A stretch of 9,361 nt of DNA, taken from assembly GCA_028715025.1 (NCBI GenBank), contig JAQTLG010000040.1, positions 1 to 9,361 on the forward strand, given 5' to 3'. Of this stretch, positions 1 through 6,571 are shown piece by piece; positions within the stretch are counted from its first letter, which is position 1; every line of letters starts with the position of its first letter. Source of the stretch: Dehalococcoidia bacterium (GTDB taxonomy: Bacteria; Chloroflexota; Dehalococcoidia; GIF9; UBA5629). The notes beneath the pieces are model-generated. The model made no database searches. It saw only the letters and a program-made list of their open reading frames with translations, and was not told the origin of the DNA. Both the position numbers and the translations under genes were made by a program.

Positions 1-1
1 G

Positions 2-151
2 ACCAGGATGTGGAAGCAATGCGCGTTTTTCGAATTGCTGCGACCTAAGACACTGGACAGGTTGATTACTGTGCGCGAGCCGCGGCGATCGACCTTCGAT
101 GATGCGCTGAAGCAGGCCTACGGGAGCGCTGTTTACGAGATCATCGAGTAG
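2..151 (+). CDS. 3' end of an unidentified protein (partial)
   Basis: The frame starting at base 2 is open from the window edge to a TAG at 149-151, giving 49 residues that end in AVYEIIE. The peptide is hydrophilic with mixed charge. It has no membrane segment and no motif I can assign, so I do not name a function. An internal ATG at 8 could be a start, but no SD sequence can be judged at the edge, so the gene most likely continues upstream of the window. It lies on the same strand as the diguanylate cyclase gene, separated by about 142 bases. The short open stretch could still be chance, hence moderate confidence. Confidence 0.45.
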   Translation, partial: TRMWKQCAFFELLRPKTLDRLITVREPRRSTFDDALKQAYGSAVYEIIE

Positions 152-293
152 AATCGCCCGCTCTTTTCGATGGAGTTCAATAGCCCGCCTCACCAGGGCA
201 TATTTTCCATAGCGATATATGAAAAACATATAAGACTTGCATTTTCAAGTAGTGCGGAGTAATCTGTTCCGCCAGAGGTTGGACGTTTTTACC

Positions 294-1463
294 ATGTGGA
301 GTACCGCAGTCCGCACTGTTTCCACACGACTGTCTGAGGATCTTTATCGGAAGTATCGCCAGTTTTACCTTGTGACCGATATACGGCAGATGGTCATCGG
401 GCTGGCAGTTATCGGTCTGGTAACTGCAGTATTCTATTATTCCGATTATCTCCTCTTCGGTTTTAGCGGGCTATTCTATTTGCTGCTCGCTCTGCGACTG
501 ATCCTTGTGGCTGCAACGGCAACAGTGATTGTACTCTTACTAAAAGCTGTCACGCGGCCGGCCGCGTTTGACCTTGTCGTGCTGGCCTATGGTATCTGCG
601 TTGTCTGCATCTGTATTTATATCGGTTGGACCAGGCCCGGATCTTACGTGCAGTATGTTGCATTGGACGTAGCTATCGTGGCTGCAATATACCTGTTTTT
701 TACCTGCCGTCGTTTAATAAAAACAGCGCTGGCGCTGCTGCTGACGGTCGGAGATCTCATCATCATCGGTCTGCTTAAAGATCCGGTGGGGATCGTGGTG
801 TGGAACGTTACCCTCATATCATTTTTATTGGCCAACGTCATTGGCCTACTGTTCGCGCTTCGTATCGAGGCTTTTCGCCGCAGGCGGTTTCTGGACATTC
901 TGGACGAAGAGAATATGCGCAACGAGCTGGTGCGCATGGCGTCGATCGATGAGCTGACAGGCATCTGGAACCGCAGGAAATTTTTAGATCTGGCGGAAAA
1001 CGAGGCGGAGAGGTATACAAGATATCAACGGCCCTACAGCCTGATGATGATCGACCTCGACTTTTTCAAAACGGTCAATGACCGTTTTGGGCACCTCAGC
1101 GGGGACACTGCATTGAGGCAATTTGCAGAGATAGTGCGCGGGCAGATACGCGGCATGGATATTTTCGGCAGGTTGGGTGGTGAGGAGTTCGGGATAGTTT
1201 TACCCGAGACCGGTATCCAGGAGGCGCTGGCACTGGGCGAGCGTATATGTAAAACTTTATATAGCACGGATATAAAGATTTCTGACGGACGCTCTGTAAG
1301 GATCACTTCCAGCATCGGTCTGGCCGAGGCCTGCCCGGCTTATAAAACTCTGGACGATGTTATCTCCGCAGCGGATACTGCTCTCTATCGTGCCAAGGAA
1401 AAGGGGCGTAATTGCATGGAGGTAGCCACGGGCGAGGCGGCGCAGGCACAACTGGACATGTAA
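294..1463 (+). CDS. Membrane-anchored diguanylate cyclase (GGDEF domain)
   Basis: Predicted to make cyclic di-GMP from two GTP at the inner face of the membrane. With the ATG at 294 the protein has 389 residues. About six hydrophobic segments lie near residues 33-50, 57-83, 93-112, 119-137, 141-161 and 168-189. An Arg-rich juxtamembrane helix (RRRRF) and a short linker lead to the GGDEF domain at about 210-375. The domain looks active: DELTG at 219-223 with NRR soon after, and the active-site signature GGEEF at 295-299. An RxxD inhibitory site (RGMD, 286-289) sits exactly five residues before it, so product feedback inhibition is expected. The membrane part matches no sensor domain I can name. 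The frame is open from a TTG at 237, but that has no SD; ATG 294 has AGAGG and GGA upstream and keeps the membrane region intact. There is no EAL or HD-GYP domain. Confidence 0.9.
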   Translation: MWSTAVRTVSTRLSEDLYRKYRQFYLVTDIRQMVIGLAVIGLVTAVFYYSDYLLFGFSGLFYLLLALRLILVAATATVIVLLLKAVTRPAAFDLVVLAYGICVVCICIYIGWTRPGSYVQYVALDVAIVAAIYLFFTCRRLIKTALALLLTVGDLIIIGLLKDPVGIVVWNVTLISFLLANVIGLLFALRIEAFRRRRFLDILDEENMRNELVRMASIDELTGIWNRRKFLDLAENEAERYTRYQRPYSLMMIDLDFFKTVNDRFGHLSGDTALRQFAEIVRGQIRGMDIFGRLGGEEFGIVLPETGIQEALALGERICKTLYSTDIKISDGRSVRITSSIGLAEACPAYKTLDDVISAADTALYRAKEKGRNCMEVATGEAAQAQLDM

Positions 1464-1471
1464 GACCGGGT

Positions 1472-2758
1472 TTAAATCTCCCCGTCGGTGCGGAAGATGA
1501 CCAGCCCGGAGGGCAGCTTGGGGTAGAAGAAAGTTGACTTGCGCGGCAGGCGATCGTTGGAATCGGCAACCGCCTTAATCGTCTTTGCCGGGATGGGATC
1601 GAGCAGAATCGCAAACTGGAACTGGCTGTTGTCGACCATGCGGCAGGCGGATTCACCGCTGGGCGTATAGGCCAGATTATCGGAATCACCCGGCGGCAAC
1701 CCCAGCAATTTCTCGCAGATAATATGCTGCACCGCGCTGACGTCCAGCCTCCCGTAGGCTTCAGAGTGCTTCTGTTTGAGGAAATCATTGACCTTTATTC
1801 CGGGCAGCAGGGTCAGGCCGAGCACCTGTCCAGGTTCCAATCCATATATGCGGATACTGCCCGCGGCCGCCGCAAGCGACATGTTTGCTGCGGATGCTTC
1901 CCTGACCTCGAAGTAATCGGGCAGATCTTTCTTGAATTTAGCGATGGTTTCCTTCGGGATGGCGCGTACAAGCCTGTGGATGGGCAGTATAACGATACCG
2001 GGGTCGGAGAATGAAACGAGTGCCATCATGACGAAGTTGTAGGCCTCGTTGCCGCTGCCGTTGGGGTCAAGCTCGCGGCGGTACTCCCGATAGGCTAAAG
2101 CTGTCTCATAACGGTGATGGCCGTCGGCGATGTAAATAGGTTTTGGAATAAGAAAATGGCTGACCCTCTGGACAAACTCCGGCTCGTTGACCGCCCAGAA
2201 ACGGTGGTAATCCGTCCCTATTTGAAAATTATAGGTGGGATTAGCTTTGACACGGTTTACGACCAACTGGTTGATCTTGCCGCCCGGGTCTTCGTAAAGA
2301 CCGAAGATGGGGCTGAAGCCTGCCGAGCAGGCCTTCATCAGGTCCAGCCGGTCGGCCTTGGCTTTGGCCATGGTGAACTCGTGGGGGACGACTATTTTAT
2401 TCTCCCAGGGCTCCAGACGCACGCAGGCAAACAGTTCCAGTCTCTTTTTTTTAGCTTCGCCTATTTCGAAGCTGTGCTCATGGACATAATAATTAGGCAC
2501 CTGGTCCTGTATAAGCACGTTATCTTTTAACCAGCGGTTGAACTCATCGCGGGCGCGGATGTACCTGTTGCTTCGCTCGTTGTCGCCCTCCTGTTCAAGG
2601 CCGAACTCCAGGCGCACCATGTTATATTTATTTTTTTCGTAAAGGGACTTCTGCTCCTGGGCAGATATAACATCATAGGGCGGGCAGATGATGTTTTGCA
2701 TATACTGCACCTTGGCGGGATTGTATCGCACGCCCCTGAATTCAGATATTTCGGCCAA
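1472..2758 (-). CDS. DUF1015 family protein (COG4198-like)
   Basis: A 428-residue protein of a widespread family without an established function. Family hallmarks are visible: FRGVRYNP near the N-terminus, PPYDVIS at 26-32, YNMVRLEF at 45-52, HEFTMAKAKADRL at 126-138, and the central ADGHHRYETAL block at 211-221. The last is the most conserved part of the family and resembles the short DGHHR-type motif of ParB/serine-kinase-like folds; that link is inference. There is no signal peptide or membrane segment, so it is probably cytosolic. The start is TTG (2756-2758), supported by GGAG at 2766-2769 with a 7-base spacer. It is the last gene of the operon, 39 bases after purL. Its stop lies 8 bases from the convergent cyclase stop, leaving no room for a separate terminator. 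Family assignment is strong; biochemical role unknown. Confidence 0.88.
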   Translation of the reverse strand: MAEISEFRGVRYNPAKVQYMQNIICPPYDVISAQEQKSLYEKNKYNMVRLEFGLEQEGDNERSNRYIRARDEFNRWLKDNVLIQDQVPNYYVHEHSFEIGEAKKKRLELFACVRLEPWENKIVVPHEFTMAKAKADRLDLMKACSAGFSPIFGLYEDPGGKINQLVVNRVKANPTYNFQIGTDYHRFWAVNEPEFVQRVSHFLIPKPIYIADGHHRYETALAYREYRRELDPNGSGNEAYNFVMMALVSFSDPGIVILPIHRLVRAIPKETIAKFKKDLPDYFEVREASAANMSLAAAAGSIRIYGLEPGQVLGLTLLPGIKVNDFLKQKHSEAYGRLDVSAVQHIICEKLLGLPPGDSDNLAYTPSGESACRMVDNSQFQFAILLDPIPAKTIKAVADSNDRLPRKSTFFYPKLPSGLVIFRTDGEI

Positions 2759-2765
2759 TCGATTT

Positions 2766-2769
2766 CTCC
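2766..2769 (-). promoter_or_regulatory. Shine-Dalgarno site that fixes the TTG start of the DUF1015 gene
   Basis: Read on the minus strand this is GGAG, followed by a 7-base spacer and TTG at 2758. No ATG or GTG is better placed, and the FRGVRYNP family motif begins seven codons in, so the TTG start is well supported. Confidence 0.7.
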
Positions 2770-2797
2770 AATACTATAATGTCTTCAATAAAGCGCA

Positions 2798-4987
2798 TCA
2801 GATTCCGCTGCTCCATGCCTTTACAAGGTCGTTGACAGGCAGGTCGGCCAGCCCTCTGAGTATAAAGCGGCCGCCGCCAACAGTTCCCAGCCTTGTCACC
2901 GGCACTCTGTGTTTGAAGGCCATCTCCTCAAGCTTGCGCACAGTCCCCGGGCTGACGGAGACGACAGCGCGTGACTGCGCTTCGCCAAAAAGCATTGAGT
3001 CCAGGCGCCCTCGTGCCGGCAGGTCTCCCTTAAATCCTATTCCGCCAATTATACAACTTTCAGCCAGCGTTACAGCCAGGCCTCCGTCGGAACAGTCGTG
3101 AGCCGACCTGAGCAATCCGCGGTCTATGGCCTTGATGAGAAGGTCATGCAGGTTTTTCTCCGTGCGAAGATCAATAGTCTGTGTACCCCTGACCACTCCA
3201 TGGATCAACTCAAGGTATTCACTGCTGCCCAGTGCCTGTTCATCCCCGGGATCTCCCAGTAAAAAGACGGCGTCTCCTTCGCTCTTAAACCCTGCTGTGC
3301 AATGGCGTTTAACGTCTTTAATCAGACCTACCATGCCTACCACCGGTGTGGGGAAGATAGCCACGCCCCGGGTCTCGTTATACAGGCTGACGTTGCCGCT
3401 GACTACGGGTGTTTTGAGCTTGCGGCAGGCCTGCGACATGCCCAGGATGCACTGGTGCATCTGATACATCACGTCATTCCTCTCCGGATTGCCGAAATTG
3501 AGGCAGTTGGTTATGGCCATTGGCCTGGCGCCCATGCAGGCGGTATTGCGCGCGGCTTCAGCCACAGCTATGACTCCGCCGACCAGCGGATTCACATAAC
3601 AATAGCGGCCGTTGCCGTCGGTCACCAGTGTATATGCTTTTGTTGTTTCCTGTATGCGCAGGACGGCCGCATCGCCGTCACCCGGTAGAACCACCGAGTT
3701 GTTGCCTACCTGGTGGTCGTACTGGCGGAATACCTGGCGCTTACTGCAGATATTGGGTGCCGCCAGCAGGCGAAGCAGAATTTTGCCTGCGTCTCCGGGC
3801 ATTATATCGTTGATTCTCTTGAGATTGAGCTCCTGGAGGTCGTCCAGCCAGGCGGGACGCTTCGGGCGGAAACGATAGACGGGCGGGTTATTGAGATATT
3901 TAACCGGCGCGTGCGCGACCACCTTTCCGCCGTCGCGGATGGTGGCCATACCGTCATCCGTTACCTTGCCTATTATATCCGAGTGCAGGCCCCAGCGGTC
4001 GAAAAGGTCCCTGACCCTGTCCTCGTATCCTTTCTTTACGATAACGACCATGCGCTCTTGCGATTCTGATAGCATGACCTCGTAGGGAGTCATACCCTTT
4101 TCCCGCCGCGGGACTTTGGCTACATCGATATCCAGGCCTGAATCTCCCTTGTCGGCTGCTTCAATGGCAGCGCTGGTCAATCCTGCGGCGCCGCAGTCCT
4201 GCAGCCCGACGATCCAGCCGGTGCGTGTTAACTCCAGGCAGGCTTCGATGAGGAGCTTTTCCATGAAAGGATTGCCCACCTGCACCGCCGAGCGTAGCTC
4301 ACGCTGCTCCTCGAAGGTACGTGAGGCCAGTCCTGATGCCCCGTGAAGCCCGTCGCGGCCCGTGTCGGCGCCCACCAGCATTACGAGATTTCCTGCTCCC
4401 GAGGCGCGTGCCCGGGTCAGGTCTTCGCGACGTCCGATACCCAGGCAGAGGGCGTTGACCAGCGGATTGCCGCTGTAGCACTGATCGAAATATATCTCGC
4501 CACACACATCTGCGATACCCAGGCAATTGCCGTAACCTGCGATACCTCCCACCACGCCGCCCATCAGATACCGGTTATGCGGATCGGACATGGGACCGAA
4601 GCGCAGGGAGTTGGCCAGGGCGATGGGCCGCAGCCCCATGGTGAAGATGTCGCGCACGATGCCTCCCACGCCGGTGGCGGCGCCCTGGTAAGGCTCGATA
4701 TAGGACGGATGATTATGAGACTCGATCTTGAATCCTATGACCTGGCCGTCGCCGATATCGATAACTCCGGCGTTCTCCTCCCCCGGCTTGATCAGGACGT
4801 ATTTACCTGATGTGGGGAAACGTTTTAGCAGGGCCTTGGAATGTTTGTAACCGCAATGCTCGCTCCAGAGCGAGCCGAACATGCCGAGTTCGACCTCAGT
4901 CGGCTCGCGCCCCAGCTTGCTCACAATCAGGTTGTATTCTTTGCGGCTGAGCGCAATCTCTTCCAACTGCTCTTTAGATGCTGGCAA
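2798..4987 (-). CDS. purL: Phosphoribosylformylglycinamidine synthase subunit PurL (small type)
   Basis: Catalytic subunit of FGAM synthase, which converts FGAR, ATP and glutamine-derived ammonia to FGAM in purine synthesis. At 729 residues it has the length of the small Bacillus/Thermotoga-type PurL, which needs separate PurQ (ammonia donor) and PurS. Visible motifs are SEHCGYKHS at 42-50 with the catalytic His44, ESHNHPSYIEPYQGAATGVGG at 89-109 (ATP, Mg and substrate binding), GRDGLHGAS at 210-218, QDCGAAGL at 263-270, and the second-half signatures ITNCLNFGNPE, SGNVSLYNET and SAHDCSDGGLA. Both AIR-synthase-like halves are complete. The start is TTG at 4985-4987, inside the end of purQ (14-base overlap), with GGGAG 7 bases upstream. 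The overlap suggests translational coupling and balanced subunit supply. Confidence 0.97.
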   Translation of the reverse strand: MPASKEQLEEIALSRKEYNLIVSKLGREPTEVELGMFGSLWSEHCGYKHSKALLKRFPTSGKYVLIKPGEENAGVIDIGDGQVIGFKIESHNHPSYIEPYQGAATGVGGIVRDIFTMGLRPIALANSLRFGPMSDPHNRYLMGGVVGGIAGYGNCLGIADVCGEIYFDQCYSGNPLVNALCLGIGRREDLTRARASGAGNLVMLVGADTGRDGLHGASGLASRTFEEQRELRSAVQVGNPFMEKLLIEACLELTRTGWIVGLQDCGAAGLTSAAIEAADKGDSGLDIDVAKVPRREKGMTPYEVMLSESQERMVVIVKKGYEDRVRDLFDRWGLHSDIIGKVTDDGMATIRDGGKVVAHAPVKYLNNPPVYRFRPKRPAWLDDLQELNLKRINDIMPGDAGKILLRLLAAPNICSKRQVFRQYDHQVGNNSVVLPGDGDAAVLRIQETTKAYTLVTDGNGRYCYVNPLVGGVIAVAEAARNTACMGARPMAITNCLNFGNPERNDVMYQMHQCILGMSQACRKLKTPVVSGNVSLYNETRGVAIFPTPVVGMVGLIKDVKRHCTAGFKSEGDAVFLLGDPGDEQALGSSEYLELIHGVVRGTQTIDLRTEKNLHDLLIKAIDRGLLRSAHDCSDGGLAVTLAESCIIGGIGFKGDLPARGRLDSMLFGEAQSRAVVSVSPGTVRKLEEMAFKHRVPVTRLGTVGGGRFILRGLADLPVNDLVKAWSSGI

Positions 4988-5660
4988 TTATGGACTCCCA
5001 GATGATATTTCCATCGATGCTGCCTAGTATGTCCTCGCAGGACCGCTCAGGATGGGGCATCATGCCGAGTACATTGCCTTTTTTGTTGACAATGCCTGCA
5101 ATGTTGTTGAGCGCTCCGTTTGGATTGGCTGCCGTGGTTATCTCCCCACCGGGTGTGCCGTAGCGGAAGGCCACGAGTCCGCCGTCCTCCAGCCCCTTGA
5201 TAACGTCATCGCTGGCGTAGTAGCGGCCCTCGTAATGCGATATGGGTATTTTAAGAACCTGACCTTTTTTACATTTATTGGTGAAGGGTGTCGAGCTATT
5301 TTCGGTTTTCAGGTATGTCCACTGGCAGCGATATTGCAGATGCTCGTTTTGCCGAAGCACGCCCGGCAACAGGTTGGCCTCGCAAAGCACCTGGAATCCG
5401 TTGCAGATGCCTATGACGGGGCGCCCTTTTTTTGAAAAATCTGCTACGGCCTCCATGACAGGTGAAAAACGGGCAATGGCGCCGGTGCGCAGGTAGTCAC
5501 CGTAGGAAAATCCGCCGGGGAGTATGATGCAATCGCAGCCGGCGAGGTCGGTCTCCTTATGCCAGATGTAAACGGCATCCTGTCCGCATATATTATGGAC
5601 AGAGTAATAGCAGTCGCGGTCGCTCCAGGTGCCGGGGAAGACAACGATGCCGAATTTCAT
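4974..5660 (-). CDS. purQ: Phosphoribosylformylglycinamidine synthase subunit PurQ (glutaminase)
   Basis: Class I glutamine amidotransferase that hydrolyses glutamine and passes ammonia to PurL. The 228 residues match the normal PurQ length. Visible features are the N-terminal KFGIVVFPGTWSDRD strand and loop, LPGGFSYGDYLR at 47-58, the nucleophile Cys86 in GICNGFQ (84-90), and the His-Glu pair in MPHPE (201-205). All three triad residues are present. The start is ATG at 5658-5660 with AAGG about 5 bases upstream. It is followed immediately by purL, which it overlaps by 14 bases, and preceded by the YqeY-like gene after a 74-base gap that contains a palindromic repeat. No PurS-like reading frame (about 80 residues) is present in that gap or elsewhere in the window. 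Confidence 0.97.
   Translation of the reverse strand: MKFGIVVFPGTWSDRDCYYSVHNICGQDAVYIWHKETDLAGCDCIILPGGFSYGDYLRTGAIARFSPVMEAVADFSKKGRPVIGICNGFQVLCEANLLPGVLRQNEHLQYRCQWTYLKTENSSTPFTNKCKKGQVLKIPISHYEGRYYASDDVIKGLEDGGLVAFRYGTPGGEITTAANPNGALNNIAGIVNKKGNVLGMMPHPERSCEDILGSIDGNIIWESIIASI
4995..4999 (-). promoter_or_regulatory. Shine-Dalgarno site of purL inside the purQ coding end
   Basis: The minus strand reads GGGAG, 7 bases before the TTG start of purL at 4987. The site is within the last codons of purQ, so ribosomes finishing purQ would clear and reload here. Confidence 0.65.
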
Positions 5661-5691
5661 ATTTACCTTATGTAACCACTGCGAGGATTAG

Positions 5692-5722
5692 TGTAGGGAT
5701 GTACCTTCAGGTGCGCCCGAAA
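5692..5722. repeat. Palindromic intergenic repeat, copy A
   Basis: This 31-base segment has the same ends (TGTAGGG ... CGCCCGAAA) as copy B at 6488-6518 and matches it at 26 of 31 positions by eye. Its arms are partly decayed: the centre and outer GGG/CCC still pair, while position pairs 9/24 and 11/22 are T-G wobbles as read on the plus strand. It lies between the YqeY-like stop and the purQ start, inside the presumed operon transcript. It has no T-tract, so a simple terminator is unlikely. Confidence 0.65.
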
Positions 5723-5734
5723 GAAATCAATAAT

Positions 5735-6184
5735 TCAGAGTTTGCCCAGCAGGTCGGTGACGATGCTGTTGACCTCGCCTCCGTCCGCTTTGCCTTTAAC
5801 CTGCGGCATGAGCTTCTGCATGACCTTGCCTTTATCGCCGGGGCCCTTGGCCCCCACTTCGGCTATAACGGCCTGGACGATTGAGATAATCTCGTCACGT
5901 CCCATCTGTGCGGGCATATATTCCTGGAGAATGGCCATTTCAGCTTTCTCCTTTGCCGCCAGGTCAGCGCGGTTTCCCTTCTCGTAAGCTTCGATGCTCT
6001 CTTTGCGCTGCTTGATCTCCTTGCCGACGACCTCGATGACACCGCCGTCGTCCAGTTTCTTCTGCTTGGCTATCTCGGCGTAGTTCATCGATGACAGCAG
6101 GGAACGCAGCACCAGCATACGCAACTCATCACGAGCGCGCATGGCTGCTTTAAGGTCTGTATTAAGCTTTTCCTGTAATGACAT
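5735..6184 (-). CDS. yqeY: YqeY/GatB-like protein
   Basis: A 149-residue protein of the YqeY family, whose fold matches the C-terminal (YqeY) region of the GatB/GatE amidotransferase subunits. That region contacts tRNA in those enzymes; the role of stand-alone YqeY is not settled. Family features run the full length: MSLQEKLNTDLKAAMRARD at the N-terminus, VLRSLLSSMNYAEI, EIKQRKESIEAYEKGNR with LAAKEKAE soon after, ILQEYMPAQM, and the C-terminal tail-like domain with GKVMQKLMPQVKGKADG. The start is ATG at 6182-6184, only 5 bases after the rpsU stop. It has no clear SD of its own, so it probably depends on ribosomes that have just translated rpsU. The rpsU-yqeY pairing is a common bacterial arrangement. 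Confidence 0.93.
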   Translation of the reverse strand: MSLQEKLNTDLKAAMRARDELRMLVLRSLLSSMNYAEIAKQKKLDDGGVIEVVGKEIKQRKESIEAYEKGNRADLAAKEKAEMAILQEYMPAQMGRDEIISIVQAVIAEVGAKGPGDKGKVMQKLMPQVKGKADGGEVNSIVTDLLGKL

Positions 6185-6189
6185 ATAGA

Positions 6190-6378
6190 TTACGAAGTTT
6201 TATTGCTTTTACGGCGCTTGGTTGCCTCTTTGCGCTTGCGCTTTATGCTGGGTTTCTCGAAGAAGCCCCTGCGGCGTACCTCGCTGATTATTCCTTCCTG
6301 TTGTACTTTCCGGGTAAAACGCCTTAGCAGGCTCTCGAAACTTTCCCCTTCTCCTAATCTGACTTCGGGCACAAGCAT
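6190..6378 (-). CDS. rpsU: 30S ribosomal protein bS21
   Basis: A small-subunit protein of 62 residues, very basic towards the end (KRKRKEATKRRKSNK), as expected for bS21, which lies near the 3' end of 16S rRNA. Family motifs are VRLGEGESFESLLRRF and the RRRGFFEKPS segment. The start is ATG at 6376-6378 with a strong SD (AAAAGGAG on the minus strand) 4 bases upstream. It is the first gene of the operon and lies about 56 bases from the predicted transcription start. Confidence 0.96.
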   Translation of the reverse strand: MLVPEVRLGEGESFESLLRRFTRKVQQEGIISEVRRRGFFEKPSIKRKRKEATKRRKSNKTS

Positions 6379-6382
6379 TCAA

Positions 6383-6388
6383 CTCCTT
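6383..6388 (-). promoter_or_regulatory. Strong Shine-Dalgarno site of rpsU
   Basis: The minus strand reads AAGGAG in an A-rich context, followed by a 4-base spacer and ATG. This is the best ribosome-binding site of the operon, as expected for its first, highly expressed gene. Confidence 0.8.
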
Positions 6389-6440
6389 TTTTAATTTTGG
6401 CCGCCTTGAAGATGAGCAAGTAGGCAACTGACAGAAAGAA

Positions 6441-6469
6441 ATTCTAAACTCTTTGGCCTATCGTGTCAA
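6441..6469 (-). promoter_or_regulatory. Sigma-70-type promoter for the rpsU-yqeY-purQ-purL-DUF1015 operon
   Basis: On the minus strand a perfect -35 box TTGACA (6464-6469) is followed by exactly 17 bases and a -10 box TAGAAT (6441-6446, five of six to consensus). Transcription would start near 6434, giving a leader of about 56 bases before the rpsU ATG. No comparable box pair is evident in the gaps between the five genes, so this is probably the main promoter of the operon. I see no riboswitch-like or attenuator-like structure in the leader. Confidence 0.85.
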
Positions 6470-6487
6470 CAATATTCGTCAGGATGC

Positions 6488-6518
6488 TGTAGGGGCGGAC
6501 CTTAAGGTCCGCCCGAAA
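6488..6518. repeat. Palindromic intergenic repeat, copy B (perfect 22-base palindrome)
   Basis: Bases 6493-6514 form a perfect inverted repeat with arms GGGCGGACCTT and AAGGTCCGCCC and no loop. The flanks TGTAG and GAAA are shared with copy A at 5692-5722. It lies 18 bases upstream of the -35 box of the rpsU promoter and 53 bases beyond the crotonase stop. Possible roles are a mobile or REP-like repeat, a regulator site, or a 3'-end hairpin for the crotonase mRNA. No T-tract follows on either strand. Confidence 0.8.
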
Positions 6519-6540
6519 AACGGGTGATATGTGTTAGATC

Positions 6541-6571
6541 GTTCGGGCGCAGCTAAAGCAACACCCCTGCT
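6541..6571. repeat. Degenerate palindromic repeat, copy C (opposite orientation)
   Basis: This segment aligns with the reverse complement of copy A at 23 of 31 positions and of copy B at 21 of 31, by eye. It starts with TTCGGGCGCA and ends with ACCCCTGC. Arms are partly kept: GGG/CCC outside, GCT/AGC inside. It abuts the crotonase stop codon at 6572-6574. Together with copy B, 22 bases away, it makes an inverted pair. Confidence 0.45.

Noticed and set aside
152..293. Promoter for the cyclase gene, with TATAAG at 229-234 as a possible -10 box
   Set aside because: No acceptable -35 box at 16-18 bases and no extended -10; too weak to call. Otherwise I see only a small AT-rich hairpin in this gap.
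553..566. 14-base GC-rich palindrome inside the diguanylate cyclase gene
   Set aside because: It encodes ordinary residues of the membrane region (Thr-Arg-Pro-Ala), occurs once, and has no flanking structure.
1465..1491. Possible bidirectional terminator between the cyclase and the DUF1015 gene
   Set aside because: The ACCGGG and CCCC-GT-CGGT arms need a bulge, lie mostly in coding sequence, and are followed by no T-tract.
2114..2530. Plus-strand open frame of 138 codons opposite the DUF1015 gene
   Set aside because: It lies fully antisense to a conserved protein and shows no motif of its own.
4343..4810. Plus-strand open frame of 155 codons opposite purL
   Set aside because: Antisense to highly conserved purL motifs; its peptide has no recognisable domain.
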